Positions 9,319 to 18,188 of a stretch of DNA of 64,000 nucleotides are shown one piece after another (within the stretch, counting starts at the first letter, position 1; each line of letters starts with the position of its first letter). The notes under the pieces are model-generated. The model did no database searches, was not told the origin of the DNA, and saw nothing but the letters and a program-made list of their open reading frames with translations. Both the position numbers and the translations under genes were made by a program. Source of the stretch: Amycolatopsis nivea (lineage in GTDB: Bacteria; Actinomycetota; Actinomycetes; Mycobacteriales; Pseudonocardiaceae); NCBI RefSeq assembly GCF_004522235.1, contig NZ_SDLT01000012.1, forward strand, positions 120,111-184,110, in the 5' to 3' direction.

Positions 9319-9906
9319 TCACCGCGGCAACAGCGTGCGGACCGCGTCCGGGAATCCGGCCACTCCGTCCGGTCCGGACAGTGCCAGGTTGAAGAGAAAC
9401 CCGGGCAGGAGCGCCAAAATCGCCTGCGCGAGCACCTCGGCCGGCACACCGGTCCAGGCCCCGGCCTCCTGGCGGCTGCGCACGAGACCGGCCACCTCGG
9501 CACTCATCTCGGCCGACGCGGCGGCGAGGCGCTCGGCGAGTTCCGGATTGCGCTGGGCTTCCGACCAGACCAGCACCGCCATACTCGCCAGTTCCCGGTC
9601 GCGGTGCAGTCCGGTGACGGCCTCCAGCAGTTCCGCCATCACCTCGCCGACACCGTTCTCATCGCCGCGGGCGAGGGCAGCGCGCAGCACGCCGGTGACG
9701 TCGTCGAGGTTCTGCGCGGCGACCGCGACGATCATGTCCTCCTTCTTCGGGAAGTACCGGTAAACCGCGCCCGCGGACTTGCCCGCCTCGGTGAAGACGT
9801 CCTGCATCGACGTGCGGTGGAAGCCGTCGCGGAGGAAACAGCGGCGCGCGGCCGCGAGGATTTCCCCGCGCTGGTCGTCCTTGTACTGCTGGCTCACCCT
9901 CGGCAA
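9319..9906 (-). CDS. TetR/AcrR family regulator
   Basis: The 195-residue repressor has an N-terminal helix-turn-helix (about 15-60, GRTSMQDVF-like segment HRTSMQDVFTEAGKSAGAVYRYF) and a helical ligand domain. The start is TTG at 9906, supported by GAGGAG six bases upstream on the reverse strand. It is divergent from the SMP-30-like gene, and an inverted repeat in the shared 93-bp region is its likely operator, so it probably represses both transcripts. The ligand is unknown. Confidence 0.9.
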   Translation of the reverse strand: MPRVSQQYKDDQRGEILAAARRCFLRDGFHRTSMQDVFTEAGKSAGAVYRYFPKKEDMIVAVAAQNLDDVTGVLRAALARGDENGVGEVMAELLEAVTGLHRDRELASMAVLVWSEAQRNPELAERLAAASAEMSAEVAGLVRSRQEAGAWTGVPAEVLAQAILALLPGFLFNLALSGPDGVAGFPDAVRTLLPR

Positions 9907-9921
9907 CGTCCGCTCCTCGCC

Positions 9922-9981
9922 TTGACACCCGTCGCCGGGGCAGCCTAGCGTAAAAGAAAAGCGGATGTCCGTCCTCTTTTA
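9922..9981 (+). promoter_or_regulatory. Promoter with TetR-type operator for the SMP-30-like gene
   Basis: TTGACA at 9922-9927 is followed, after 18 bases, by TAGCGT at 9946-9951, a good -35/-10 pair reading towards the gene at 10000. From the last base of the -10, TAAAAGA (9951-9957) is matched by TCTTTTA (9975-9981), and CGGATGTCCG (9962-9971) forms an inner palindrome. A dimeric repressor bound there would cover the transcription start. Confidence 0.7.
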
Positions 9982-9999
9982 GTGTCAGGAGACCCCGTC

Positions 10000-10953
10000 A
10001 TGCCCATGACTCCCGTCCCGGACGTCACGCTGACCCCGGTCGCGTCCTTCCCGGAGAAGTACTTCCCGGAAAACCTCGCCGTCCGCTCCGACGGTTCGGT
10101 GCTGGTCACCGTCCTCCTGCAGCAGGAGCTGTGGATCGTGCCGGAGCAGCAGCGACCCGTTCTCGTGCACCGCTTCGACCATCCCGTGACCGGGATCGTC
10201 GAGGTGCAGCCGGACGTCTTCGTGCTCAGCCTGACCGAGGGCTACACCACCCACGAATCGCATCTGGTGCGCCTCGACCTCACCGGCTGGACGCCCGGCG
10301 AACCGGTCGCCCCGGAGGTCGTCTTCACCTTCGACGACCGGGTGCGCGCACTCAACGGCAGCTGTCTGCTCGGCAGCGGAGTGCTGGCCGTCGCCGACTG
10401 CTTCGCCGGGCTGATCTGGCGCGTCGACCTCGATGCCGACGCTCGTAGTGGGCAGGCCCGGGTCTGGCTGGCCCACGACACCATGGCCGACGACCCGGAC
10501 GCCGAGATCGCCCCGCCGCGGCAGCCAGGCGTCAACGGCGTCCGGTACAGCGCGCGGACCGGCTACCTCTACTACACGTCCACCGCGCAGAAAGTCTTCA
10601 TGCGAGTGCCAGTCGACCCCGAGACGCTCGACCCGGCCGGTGGCGCGGAATTCGTCGCCGCGATCGACAACGCCGACGACTTCGCCCTGGACGACGAGGC
10701 CGGATTCGCTTACGTGACAAGGCATCGCGCCAACACGCTCGACCGGGTGCCGCTCATTCCGCGGCACGGCAGCGAAGTCCGGCACATCGCGGGCGAGCCG
10801 TTCGACGAACGCCTGGTCGGGCCGTCCAGCGCGGCCTGGGTTCCGGGGCAGGAAGGGCGAGCCTTCTACGTGACCACGGACGGCGGCACGACCGCCCCGC
10901 CGGACGGGATCCTTCGCAACGCCATGCTGCTACGGGCTGACCTGCATCCGTGA
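10000..10953 (+). CDS. SMP-30/gluconolactonase-like beta-propeller protein
   Basis: The 317-residue product has the blade pattern of six-bladed SMP-30/strictosidine-synthase-like propellers (ENLAVRSDGSVLVT, GVNGVRYSARTGYLYYTST, NADDFALDDEAGFAYVTRH). The Asn-Gly and Asp-Asp-Phe motifs fit metal-dependent lactonase active sites. No signal peptide is seen, so it is probably cytosolic. ATG 10000 has AGGAGA 8 bases upstream; an upstream in-frame start at 9982 would lie inside the operator. It is likely controlled by the divergent TetR protein. Confidence 0.8.
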   Translation: MPMTPVPDVTLTPVASFPEKYFPENLAVRSDGSVLVTVLLQQELWIVPEQQRPVLVHRFDHPVTGIVEVQPDVFVLSLTEGYTTHESHLVRLDLTGWTPGEPVAPEVVFTFDDRVRALNGSCLLGSGVLAVADCFAGLIWRVDLDADARSGQARVWLAHDTMADDPDAEIAPPRQPGVNGVRYSARTGYLYYTSTAQKVFMRVPVDPETLDPAGGAEFVAAIDNADDFALDDEAGFAYVTRHRANTLDRVPLIPRHGSEVRHIAGEPFDERLVGPSSAAWVPGQEGRAFYVTTDGGTTAPPDGILRNAMLLRADLHP

Positions 10954-10981
10954 TGCTTAGGGGAGGCGGTTTCGGCGCGGA

Positions 10982-11839
10982 TCAGGGCTTGCGCGCGACA
11001 CCCGCCAGCATCGCCGCCTCGCTCGGATCCGCGAAGTCGACCACCGGCGTGTTGACCCCGCTTTCCTCGGGATGCCAGGCGGCGGTCCAGGTGACCCCCG
11101 GGTCCAGCATCTCGAAATCGCCGAACAACGCGCGGATTTCCGCGTTCGAGCGCAGCACGTGCTTGCTGACATTGGTGTCGTACAGCTGGATCACCGCGCG
11201 CAACTGCCTGGCGATATCCTCGGGCAACCCTTCGTGGGTGATCTGCGACAGCACGAGATACGACCCCGAGGGCAGCATTTCCCGGTACCGCGCGATGGCC
11301 TCCGGCCCGAGGTCGCGCCCGTCCGGGCCGGGCTGCTGGATGTGCAGGACCGCGGTGACCAGCAGCGCCAGCGGCCGGCCGGGATCGATGACGCCGGTGT
11401 CCGCGACGGACTGCCACAGTTCGTCCGGTTCGCGAAGATCGCCCTGGATCACCGCGTGGCGTTCGGGATCCCCGTGGCGCTCCAGCAGGATCCGGGAATG
11501 CGCGACCGCCACGGGTTCGCGGTCGATGTAGACGACGCGGGAATCCGGCGCGACCTCGTCGGCGATCTGGTGGACGTTGCCCATCGTCGGGACGCCGGAC
11601 CCGATGTCGACGAACTGGCGCACGCCGAGGCGCACGAGATGCCGCACCGCGCGGTGCAGGAACGCGCGGTTGGCCCGGGCGCAGTACATCCCGGCCGGGA
11701 AGGCGGAGAGGACCATCTTGCCGAACTCGCGGTCGATGGCCCAGTTGGCCGTGCCGCCGAGATACCAGTCGTAAACCCGCGCCACGCTGGGCCGGTCGAG
11801 GTCCACGCCCGGGATGGGCTCTTCAGGTCCTTGCGCCAC
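10982..11839 (-). CDS. SAM-dependent methyltransferase, DUF574 family
   Basis: The 285-residue product has the DUF574 signature: PGVDLDRPSVARVYDWYLGG, then FVDIGSGVPTMGNVHQ as the SAM-binding motif I, then VVYIDREPVAVAHS. These actinomycete proteins are class I methyltransferases of unknown substrate. The GTG at 11839 is chosen because GGGGGAGG lies just upstream and homology begins there; the open frame extends 72 codons further without support. A paralogue lies at 49501-50370. Confidence 0.88.
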   Translation of the reverse strand: MAQGPEEPIPGVDLDRPSVARVYDWYLGGTANWAIDREFGKMVLSAFPAGMYCARANRAFLHRAVRHLVRLGVRQFVDIGSGVPTMGNVHQIADEVAPDSRVVYIDREPVAVAHSRILLERHGDPERHAVIQGDLREPDELWQSVADTGVIDPGRPLALLVTAVLHIQQPGPDGRDLGPEAIARYREMLPSGSYLVLSQITHEGLPEDIARQLRAVIQLYDTNVSKHVLRSNAEIRALFGDFEMLDPGVTWTAAWHPEESGVNTPVVDFADPSEAAMLAGVARKP

Positions 11840-12023
11840 GCCGCCTCCCCCGCAGTCGTGGCCCAATCGTAGCCAATCCGGCCGATCCCGCCGGACGGGC
11901 ACAGCGGCGACCGCCGGCCCGGCGCGGGCAGTGGTCTGGACAACGCGGATATTCCTTGCGTGATCCACTGCGTTTTCGTTAATGGGAAACAGCAGTTCAG
12001 CGCCGGGGAATCGGCCGGTGATC

Positions 12024-12050
12024 GTCGTTGAGTAGGCTGCTGTCAACGAC
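12024..12050. promoter_or_regulatory. Inverted repeat around a -10-like hexamer before the M48 gene
   Basis: GTCGTTGA (12024-12031) and TCAACGAC (12043-12050) are perfect 8-bp inverted arms. The 11-base centre contains TAGGCT (12033-12038), a TANNNT-type -10. The M48 start codon follows 16 bases later. This looks like an operator over a promoter, but no good -35 is visible. Confidence 0.45.
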
Positions 12051-12065
12051 TTCATTGGGGGAGCG

Positions 12066-13103
12066 ATGACTGAAGAAATCGAACCGGTGCGCCGGGCCGC
12101 CGTCCGTTTTCCGGGAATCAGCCCGAGAGCCTACGAACACCCGGTGGACCGCGGCGCGCTCGCCACGTTGCGCGCGATGCCCGGATTCGCCCAGGTGATC
12201 AAGGCCGTCTCCGGTTTCTACAACGAACGCGGCGAACGGCTGATGGCGCTGGCGTCGTCGATTCGCGTGGGACCGAAGCAGTATCCGGAACTCGACCGGT
12301 TGCGCCACGAATGCGCCGAAACGCTCGATCTCCCCGCCGTGCCGAACCTGTTCGTCTACCAGGACCCGCGGCTGCAAGCGTCCGCGCTCGGCATGGACGA
12401 GCCGTTCATCCGGATCAGCACCGCGCTCGTCGAGCGGCTGAGCCACGAATCGCTGCGGTTCGCCATCGGCCACGAAATGGGGCACGTGCTGTCCGGGCAC
12501 GCGGTCTACCGCACGATCATGGTGCGCCTGATCAACCTCCAGATGTCGATGTCCTGGACGCCGGTCAGCGCGCTCGGCATCCGGGCGATCATCGCGGCGC
12601 TGAGCGAGTGGTACCGCAAGGCCGAACTGTCCTGCGACCGCGCGGGCCTGCTCTGCGGCCAGGACCCGACCGCCGCGCTGCGCGCGCAGATCCAGCTCGC
12701 CGGCGGCGTCGACCCTTCCCGCATCGACATCCCGTCCTTCCTCCAGCAGGGAGCGGAATACGAGTCGGGCGAAGACATCCGGGACAGCCTGCTGAAGCTG
12801 AAGTACGTCGAGACCGAAACCCACCCGTTCGCCGTGGTCCGGGCGACGCAGCTGCAGAAATGGGCCGCGTCCGAGGAGTACCGGGCGATCCTGACCGGCG
12901 AGTACCCGCGCCGGGACGACGACGCGCCCGCCACGGACTGGAAGGACGACCTGAAGTCCGCGGCGAAGTCGTACAAGGATTCCTGGACCGCCTCGGCGGA
13001 CCCGCTGACGAAGGTCTTCACCGACGTCGGGGAGACGGTCGCGGACACCGCGAGCAAGGTGTGGGCCAAGTTCGGCGGGGGCTCGGAGAACGGCAACGCC
13101 TGA
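12066..13103 (+). CDS. M48 family zinc metallopeptidase
   Basis: The 345-residue product has the HExxH zinc site HEMGH at residues 136-140 and a downstream Glu in YRKAELSCDRAG (E187) as likely third ligand, as in M48/HtpX peptidases. No strong transmembrane helix flanks the site, unlike classical HtpX, so it may be soluble or peripheral. The C-terminal 60 residues (SAAKSYKDSWTASADPLTKV) look amphipathic. GGGGGAGCG precedes the ATG. It may process or degrade membrane-associated proteins. Confidence 0.88.
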   Translation: MTEEIEPVRRAAVRFPGISPRAYEHPVDRGALATLRAMPGFAQVIKAVSGFYNERGERLMALASSIRVGPKQYPELDRLRHECAETLDLPAVPNLFVYQDPRLQASALGMDEPFIRISTALVERLSHESLRFAIGHEMGHVLSGHAVYRTIMVRLINLQMSMSWTPVSALGIRAIIAALSEWYRKAELSCDRAGLLCGQDPTAALRAQIQLAGGVDPSRIDIPSFLQQGAEYESGEDIRDSLLKLKYVETETHPFAVVRATQLQKWAASEEYRAILTGEYPRRDDDAPATDWKDDLKSAAKSYKDSWTASADPLTKVFTDVGETVADTASKVWAKFGGGSENGNA

Positions 13104-13468
13104 GCTCGGCTTCGCGCGGAAATTCGGAACCGGAAAAGGCCGCGGCGAAATAACTGACAATTCTTGTCTGCTCGGACGCCGACAAAGCGCCGCATCTTAA
13201 CCACGTATCCAGAGCCCGCGGAATGTGGGGTACGTCACCGCGTGCTGCGGTAATGGCGGCCTGATGTGCGCGATGGTATCTGCGGCGCGTGAGGGGATGG
13301 GGCGCGTCGGCAAACGGGGGAGGGGCATGCGGCAAACGGAGGAATGGCTTCCCGTGCCGCGGTGGATTCCCCGGCGTGGACCGGCCGTAATCGGCGAGTG
13401 CGGAAAATCCTCGCTGTTCTGTGGCCGGTAATCGGAGGAATTCAGCGTCCGAACGAAAGGGTTTCTTC
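13104..13468. other. Gene-poor interval, about 365 bp
   Basis: No convincing gene was found. A 68-codon forward frame (13225-13431) lacks a ribosome site and family resemblance. GGCAAACGG occurs twice near 13309 and 13331, each followed by GGAGG. The interval probably holds the promoter of the trypsin-fold gene. Confidence 0.5.
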
Positions 13469-14980
13469 ATGGTGTTCAACCGGAAAGCTTCGCGCTTGGC
13501 CGGCTGTGTCGCCGGGGTGACCGCCGCGGGGCTGCTGGCCGCCGCGGCGCCGGCGAACGCGGTGGCCGGGGGTGCACCGGTCACCGGTGCCGCGGCGTCC
13601 TCGCTGGTCCGGCTCGCGATCGGGGGTGACGCGACCAGCGGCGGCCACGCCTGCACGGGAACCCTGGTTTCCTCGCAATGGATTCTGACGACCGCGTCGT
13701 GCCTCACCGGCAAGACCGGGGCGCACGCCGGCGACGGACTGGTCGACGGCGCGCCGCCTGCCGTCGCCGTGAACGCCGCGGTGACTGAAACCGGGAAGCC
13801 GACCCGGCAGATCGCCGTGGACCGCGTGGCGACGCGGACCGACCGCGACGTCGTGTTGCTGCGGCTGGTCGCGCCGGTTCTCGGGGCCAGCGCGGGGAAT
13901 CTCGCCGCGACGCCGCCGCCGTCGAGCGGGCAGGTGACGGTGGCCGGGTTCGGCCGCACGGCGACCGAATGGATCCCGGACGCTCCGCAGTCGGCTTCGC
14001 TGACCATCGCGGCCGGCGCACCGGACCACGGACTGGCCCTCGAGGCGTCCGGCACGAGCGGCGTGTGCCGAGGCGACGCCGGAGCGCCGGTGTTCACTGC
14101 CGACGGGCGGATCACCGGCGTCATCACCGGTTCGTATCAGCACAACTGCCTCGGCGAGACCGCGACCAACCCGGCAGTGAGTGCCGCCCGGGTGGACGAC
14201 CTCGGCGACTGGGTCACGGCGCACACCGTCGCGGGACACCACGGCCTGTACCGCGTCGACGCCAACGGGGCGGTCCTCGCCTATTCCGGCACCGGCAGCG
14301 CTTGGACGACCCTGGGCACCGGGTTCGACCGGGTCTACGCCGGGGAAAGCGCGGTGGTCGCGACCCGCGCCGACACTCACGACGTCTACCGCTACACCGG
14401 GACCCCCGGCCAGTGGGCGAAGATCGGCGGCCCGGGCGACGGGTTCGTGGTCAACGCCGACGGCGTCTACGGCTACAACGGCGGCGGCGTCCTGCGCTGG
14501 ACCGGCACCGGCTGGGAAACGGTCGGCCCCGCCGGGACCGCGTTCTACGCCGCCGGCCACCTGCTCGCCCGGACCGTGCCCGGCACCGGCGACCTCTACC
14601 TGATGACCGCACCCGGCACCTGGGTCAAGATCGGCACCTCCGGCAGCGGCTTCGCGATCAACGACGACGGCATCTACGGAGCCAACGGCGGCGGCGTGTA
14701 CCACTGGACCGGCAGCGGCAGCGCCTGGGCGAGCGTCGGCAAGGCGCAGAGCGCGCTGTACGCGGGCGCGCACACGCTGCTCGGCATCGAACCGGCCACC
14801 AAGGACGTCAACCTGCTGACCGGCAACGGCTGGGCCCGCATCGGCGGCTCCGGCGACGCGTTCGCGGCCAACGCCGACGGCGTGTACGGCATCAACAGCG
14901 GCGGCATCTACCGCTGGAACGCCCAGTCCGGCGGCTGGGCGGCGATCGGTCCCGCCACCCGGGCTCTCGCCACTGACTGA
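13469..14980 (+). CDS. Secreted trypsin-fold pseudoprotease with tachylectin-like repeats
   Basis: The 503-residue product has a signal peptide (1-31, ending ANA) and a chymotrypsin-fold domain (about 32-255). The catalytic His position reads WILTTASCL (Ser77 where AAHC is usual), the Asp is kept in DRDVVLLRL (Asp127), and the Ser motif GDSGGP reads GDAGAP (Ala204). Two of three triad residues are lost, so proteolysis is not expected. Residues 258-500 hold about five repeats of a tachylectin-like propeller (GDGFVVNADGVYGYNGGGV, GSGFAINDDGIYGANGGGV, GDAFAANADGVYGINSGGI). A secreted binding or lectin-like role is likely. GAAAGGG precedes ATG 13469. Confidence 0.8.
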   Translation: MVFNRKASRLAGCVAGVTAAGLLAAAAPANAVAGGAPVTGAAASSLVRLAIGGDATSGGHACTGTLVSSQWILTTASCLTGKTGAHAGDGLVDGAPPAVAVNAAVTETGKPTRQIAVDRVATRTDRDVVLLRLVAPVLGASAGNLAATPPPSSGQVTVAGFGRTATEWIPDAPQSASLTIAAGAPDHGLALEASGTSGVCRGDAGAPVFTADGRITGVITGSYQHNCLGETATNPAVSAARVDDLGDWVTAHTVAGHHGLYRVDANGAVLAYSGTGSAWTTLGTGFDRVYAGESAVVATRADTHDVYRYTGTPGQWAKIGGPGDGFVVNADGVYGYNGGGVLRWTGTGWETVGPAGTAFYAAGHLLARTVPGTGDLYLMTAPGTWVKIGTSGSGFAINDDGIYGANGGGVYHWTGSGSAWASVGKAQSALYAGAHTLLGIEPATKDVNLLTGNGWARIGGSGDAFAANADGVYGINSGGIYRWNAQSGGWAAIGPATRALATD

Positions 14981-14995
14981 TCCCGCGCACCGGCC

Positions 14996-15042
14996 GTGAA
15001 GGACCCCTTGCGGGACTGGGATTCCCGCATGGGGTCCTTCAC
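14996..15042. terminator. Long hairpin, probable bidirectional terminator
   Basis: GTGAAGGACCCC (14996-15007) pairs perfectly with GGGGTCCTTCAC (15031-15042), and inner GCGGGA pairs with TCCCGC. It sits 15 bases after the pseudoprotease stop. There is no U tract, as is common for high-GC actinomycete terminators. A similar GTGAAGG hairpin occurs at 28692. Confidence 0.75.
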
Positions 15043-15115
15043 AGACCGATGAGAAATCCTCCGCCCGGTCGTCAGTTCTGGTGACCCCCTCTCCGCGGTG
15101 GAAGGATCGACGACC

Positions 15116-16072
15116 ATGAGCCCGCCGGACACCGACGACCCAGCGCGGTTCGCGCTGCTGACCGAGCGCCACCGGCGTGAGCTGCAAGTGCACTGCTACC
15201 GAATGCTCGCGAACTACGAAGACGCCCAGGACCTGACGCAGGAGACCTTCCTGCGAGCGTGGAACAAACGGGAGTCCTTCAACGGCCGTGCTGCGCTGCG
15301 AACCTGGCTGTACCGGATCGCGACCAACGCCTGCCTCGATTTCCTGGAAAAGCGCAACGACCGCACCCCCGTGCCGTCCGACCTCGCGGGCGCTGAGCTG
15401 CCGTACCTGCAGCCGTACCCCGACCGGATGCTCCCCGAAGACCCGCAGGAATCGGTGGTAGCACGGGAGACGATCGAGCTGGCGTTCATCGTCGCCGTCC
15501 AGCACCTGCCGCCGAGGCAACGTGCAGTCCTCATCATGCGCGACGTCCTAGGCTGGCCAGCGCCGAAAGCCGCGGAAGCCCTCGAGCTGACCGTCGCGTC
15601 GGTAACCAGCGCACTGCAACGGGCGCGCGTGACAATGCGCGAGCAACTACCCGCCCGCCGTCTGGACTGGCGCAGCCCGGCCATCCACGAACTGTCGCAA
15701 GACGAGCGCGCCGTGGTGAAGTCGTACATCGAAGCCCACGAACGCAACGACCTCGACCGCCTCATGTCCCTTCTCCGCGACGACCTGCGCTTCGCGATGC
15801 TGCCCGACCCCGGCACCGTGATCACAACGGCCCGGGACGCCGTCGACGGCTGGGTCTCCGGCGGCCTCTTCCAGCGCTACGACGACTGGCGCTGCATCGC
15901 CACGACGGTCAACCGCATGCCCGCCGCCGCGCTCTACCTCCGGACCGCCGACGACCCGGCGTACCGGCTGCTGAACCTCGCGGTCCTGCACATCGCCGAC
16001 GGAAAGATCGCCGAACCCACCGGATTCGAGGTCGCCGACAAACCATGGCTGGGCCTGGTCGCGACCCTGTGA
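15116..16072 (+). CDS. ECF-type sigma factor with C-terminal SnoaL-like domain
   Basis: The 318-residue product has sigma region 2 (about 15-80, HCYRMLANYEDAQDLTQETFLRAW) and region 4 (about 125-180, LPPRQRAVLIMRDVLGWPAPKAAEAL). A SnoaL/NTF2-like domain follows (about 195-315), as in SigG/SigJ-like ECF groups, which often lack a classical anti-sigma factor and may use the extension for autoregulation. ATG 15116 has GAAGGA nine bases upstream. Its stop abuts the stop of the convergent reductase gene (TGA then TCA). Confidence 0.88.
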   Translation: MSPPDTDDPARFALLTERHRRELQVHCYRMLANYEDAQDLTQETFLRAWNKRESFNGRAALRTWLYRIATNACLDFLEKRNDRTPVPSDLAGAELPYLQPYPDRMLPEDPQESVVARETIELAFIVAVQHLPPRQRAVLIMRDVLGWPAPKAAEALELTVASVTSALQRARVTMREQLPARRLDWRSPAIHELSQDERAVVKSYIEAHERNDLDRLMSLLRDDLRFAMLPDPGTVITTARDAVDGWVSGGLFQRYDDWRCIATTVNRMPAAALYLRTADDPAYRLLNLAVLHIADGKIAEPTGFEVADKPWLGLVATL

Positions 16073-16642
16073 TCACCGCCTGGTCTCGTAGCGGGTCAGC
16101 ACCACGCCGCCGGGAAACGTCCGCGTCTCGACCAGATTGAGGTTCACCCAGCTGTCCAGCGCGCTGAAGAACGGCGTACCGCCACCCACCAGAACCGGAT
16201 GGGTGACCACCGCGTACTCGTCGACCAGCCCCGCCCGCATAGCCGCCCCGGCGAGCGTCGCGCCGCCGACGCTCAGCGGCCCACCGTCGCCTGCCTTGAG
16301 GTGCGCGATCTCGGCGACCGCGTCGCCAGCGAACAGCCGGGCGTTCCAGCCGACCTGTCCGATCGTCGACGAAAACACGACCTTCGGCGTATCCCGCCAG
16401 TTCCGCGCGAACTCGACCTCCGCCGCCGTGGCGCCCGGCTGCTGGTCGCCGGTCGGCCAGTAGGAACTCATCGCCTCCCACAGCTTGCGCCCGTAGAGCG
16501 ACATGCTGTTCGCGCGCTCCTGATCAAGCCACCACTGGAACAACTCCTCGCTCGGCGGCCCGCTCCAGCCGATGTCGTCTCCCGTCGCGGCGATGTAGCC
16601 GTCCAGTGTCAGGTTCATGCCGAAGATCAGTTTCCGGGTCAT
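16073..16642 (-). CDS. Dihydrofolate-reductase-like (RibD C-terminal) protein
   Basis: The 189-residue product starts MTRKLIFGMNLTLDGYIAATGDDIGW, typical of the actinomycete DHFR-like/RibD-C family. It keeps the LSVGGATLAGAAMRAGLVDEY nucleotide-binding region and the ending GGVVLTRYE. These proteins bind NADPH; substrates are usually unknown, and true folate reduction is unlikely. AAGGGAGG precedes ATG 16642. A second family member is at 34760. Confidence 0.87.
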   Translation of the reverse strand: MTRKLIFGMNLTLDGYIAATGDDIGWSGPPSEELFQWWLDQERANSMSLYGRKLWEAMSSYWPTGDQQPGATAAEVEFARNWRDTPKVVFSSTIGQVGWNARLFAGDAVAEIAHLKAGDGGPLSVGGATLAGAAMRAGLVDEYAVVTHPVLVGGGTPFFSALDSWVNLNLVETRTFPGGVVLTRYETRR

Positions 16643-16835
16643 GCCAGCCTCCCTTGTGCGTCGATCGCACACATACAGACGGGTGGGGCGCGAAAACCTC
16701 ATCGGGGGCTGTCAGGGCCATGCTGGATCTCCATCAGCCCCACCACGACCTGGTCGCCGAGCCCGGCTCGCCCCTCCCGGCGTGTTGGCGAGCCAGCACA
16801 GCCCGAACCGGGGTGTCCAGTTGACTGCTTGGCAG

Positions 16836-17321
16836 TCACGCACGACGCGGCCCACGGTCGTCTTCGACGGCAGCGGGCGGCCAGGGTTCGAAGCCGGTGT
16901 CGCCGATCTCGCCCACGACCATCAGTCCTTTGCGGAGCAGGTAGCCGAGCACGGCGGCGAAGAACCTGGCGAAGCGATCGCTGTCTTCGGGAACCACCCG
17001 TGCTGTGTTGGTGATCAGCCAATCCAGCGAAACCCAGTCGTCGAGACCGTCCTCGATGGTCTCGACGACGAGCCGCTCGACATCATTCCGCGAGAACGGA
17101 AGCCTGCGCGCGGGAAACTGTTGCGATGAGCATCGCGACAATCGCAACGACGAGCCCGGCGACGCCACCCTCGACGTACAGCCTGAATGCGGGAGCGCAC
17201 CCCGTGTCCTACACCCCCGCGGGATCTCGCGGCGGGCAGGGCGATTTGTGTCGGTGCGCACAAACGCTTCAGTGGGCCTCGCGAACGAATGGCGGAAAAT
17301 TCTGACGGAAAGGCGTGGCAT
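16836..17321 (-). pseudogene. Remnant of a small conserved actinomycete protein
   Basis: Only the C-terminal half of this frame looks like protein: DVERLVVETIEDGLDDWVSLDWLI, then ARFFAAVLGYLLRKGLMVVG, then TGFEPWPP. It resembles small actinomycete hypothetical proteins with a W-SLDW and GLMV-G pattern. The first 80 residues are Arg/Ser-rich and look non-coding. No ATG or GTG with a ribosome site precedes the conserved part, and the usual tail is missing. I read it as decayed or frameshifted. The flanking 16643-16835 holds nothing recognisable. Confidence 0.4.
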
Positions 17322-17426
17322 CTGGGCTCACGACATGCACCGATCGCCGGGGTTCCGACTAACCTCGTACCCGATCCTGCTCCCTCCTCTGGAGTGGTTG
17401 CGTCAACGGCCAGGTTGGGAGTGAAA

Positions 17427-17888
17427 ATGACTAACTTTTCGAACTTCGACAGCCACGGCGACCTCTACTACGGAGGCGGCGTGGCTCGGTTCTCTTTCGG
17501 CTTGCTGGTGGTTTCCTCCCCGGACAGTGTTGACGACCACTCGAGCGGGGACCCCGCACGCGAAAATGTGCACGCTGGCAAGGATTCAGTGCACGTGCCC
17601 GTTCGTCAGTCGGCCAGCGGGCTGGTTGCTGTCGCGTGTGTCGAAGAGCCCGTCATTCCGGAGGGGCTCGCGCTGGTGCATCGCGGCGTGATTCAGCTGG
17701 CTCGATCGTCGATAGTGCTCTACGACCCCAACGGCCAGCTTCGTTTGGAATTGCCCGTGGAACGCGACTTGAACGCGATATCCGTCTACGGCGACGACCC
17801 CGCAGAACCAGCCGAGGTCGTCGTGGTGCTAGGCGTTCCCCGACAACACCGTCCGGTGGCCGCTTCCTGGGGCCCAGGAAATAACTAG
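17427..17888 (+). CDS. Unknown small protein, immunity-like context
   Basis: I do not recognise this 153-residue protein. It is predicted beta-rich (VARFSFGLLVVSS, GLVAVACVEEPVIP, SIVLYDPNGQLRLELPV, AEVVVVLGVPRQHRPV) and has no signal peptide or membrane segment. GGGAG lies five bases before ATG 17427. It opens a run of small unrelated genes with lower GC and AT-rich spacers, an arrangement typical of immunity genes left beside polymorphic-toxin loci. No toxin gene is in the window. Confidence 0.55.
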   Translation: MTNFSNFDSHGDLYYGGGVARFSFGLLVVSSPDSVDDHSSGDPARENVHAGKDSVHVPVRQSASGLVAVACVEEPVIPEGLALVHRGVIQLARSSIVLYDPNGQLRLELPVERDLNAISVYGDDPAEPAEVVVVLGVPRQHRPVAASWGPGNN

Positions 17889-17920
17889 ACAGCCTTGAGA
17901 GAATATTGATGGGAGCGAAT

Positions 17921-18169
17921 ATGACGGATATCGAGCAGTTGATGGATAAGCTGTGCCGCGCAGGCGTCACGGTAATCCTCAAGGCGGACGACGACAGAAT
18001 GAGGGAGGGCGGCAAGCCGTGGACGTTGGTGATGTCAGGCGCGGGCCTCGGAGGGCAGGGATTCATCCGCGCCGAAGCCGCCAGCCTCGACGACTGCCTG
18101 GAACAAGGCCTCAAGCGACTGCGCGCCAAGTGCGACGGCTTCGAATGGCTGGCTGAGATCCAGCGCTGA
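17921..18169 (+). CDS. Unknown 82-residue protein, immunity-like
   Basis: The protein reads MTDIEQLMDKLCRAGVTVIL, then a central KPWTLVMSGAGL segment, then SLDDCLEQGLKRLRAKC. This is a compact alpha-beta-alpha pattern, and similar short proteins accompany toxin-immunity loci in actinomycetes. GGGAG lies five bases before ATG 17921; upstream in-frame starts at 17906 (TTG) and 17909 are less likely. It starts 33 bases after the previous gene and is probably cotranscribed with it. Confidence 0.6.
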   Translation: MTDIEQLMDKLCRAGVTVILKADDDRMREGGKPWTLVMSGAGLGGQGFIRAEAASLDDCLEQGLKRLRAKCDGFEWLAEIQR

Positions 18170-18188
18170 TCGGCCGGCGGCCTCAAGG

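Noticed and set aside
13225..13431. 68-codon forward frame before the pseudoprotease
   Set aside because: No ribosome site, no family resemblance, composition like non-coding DNA.
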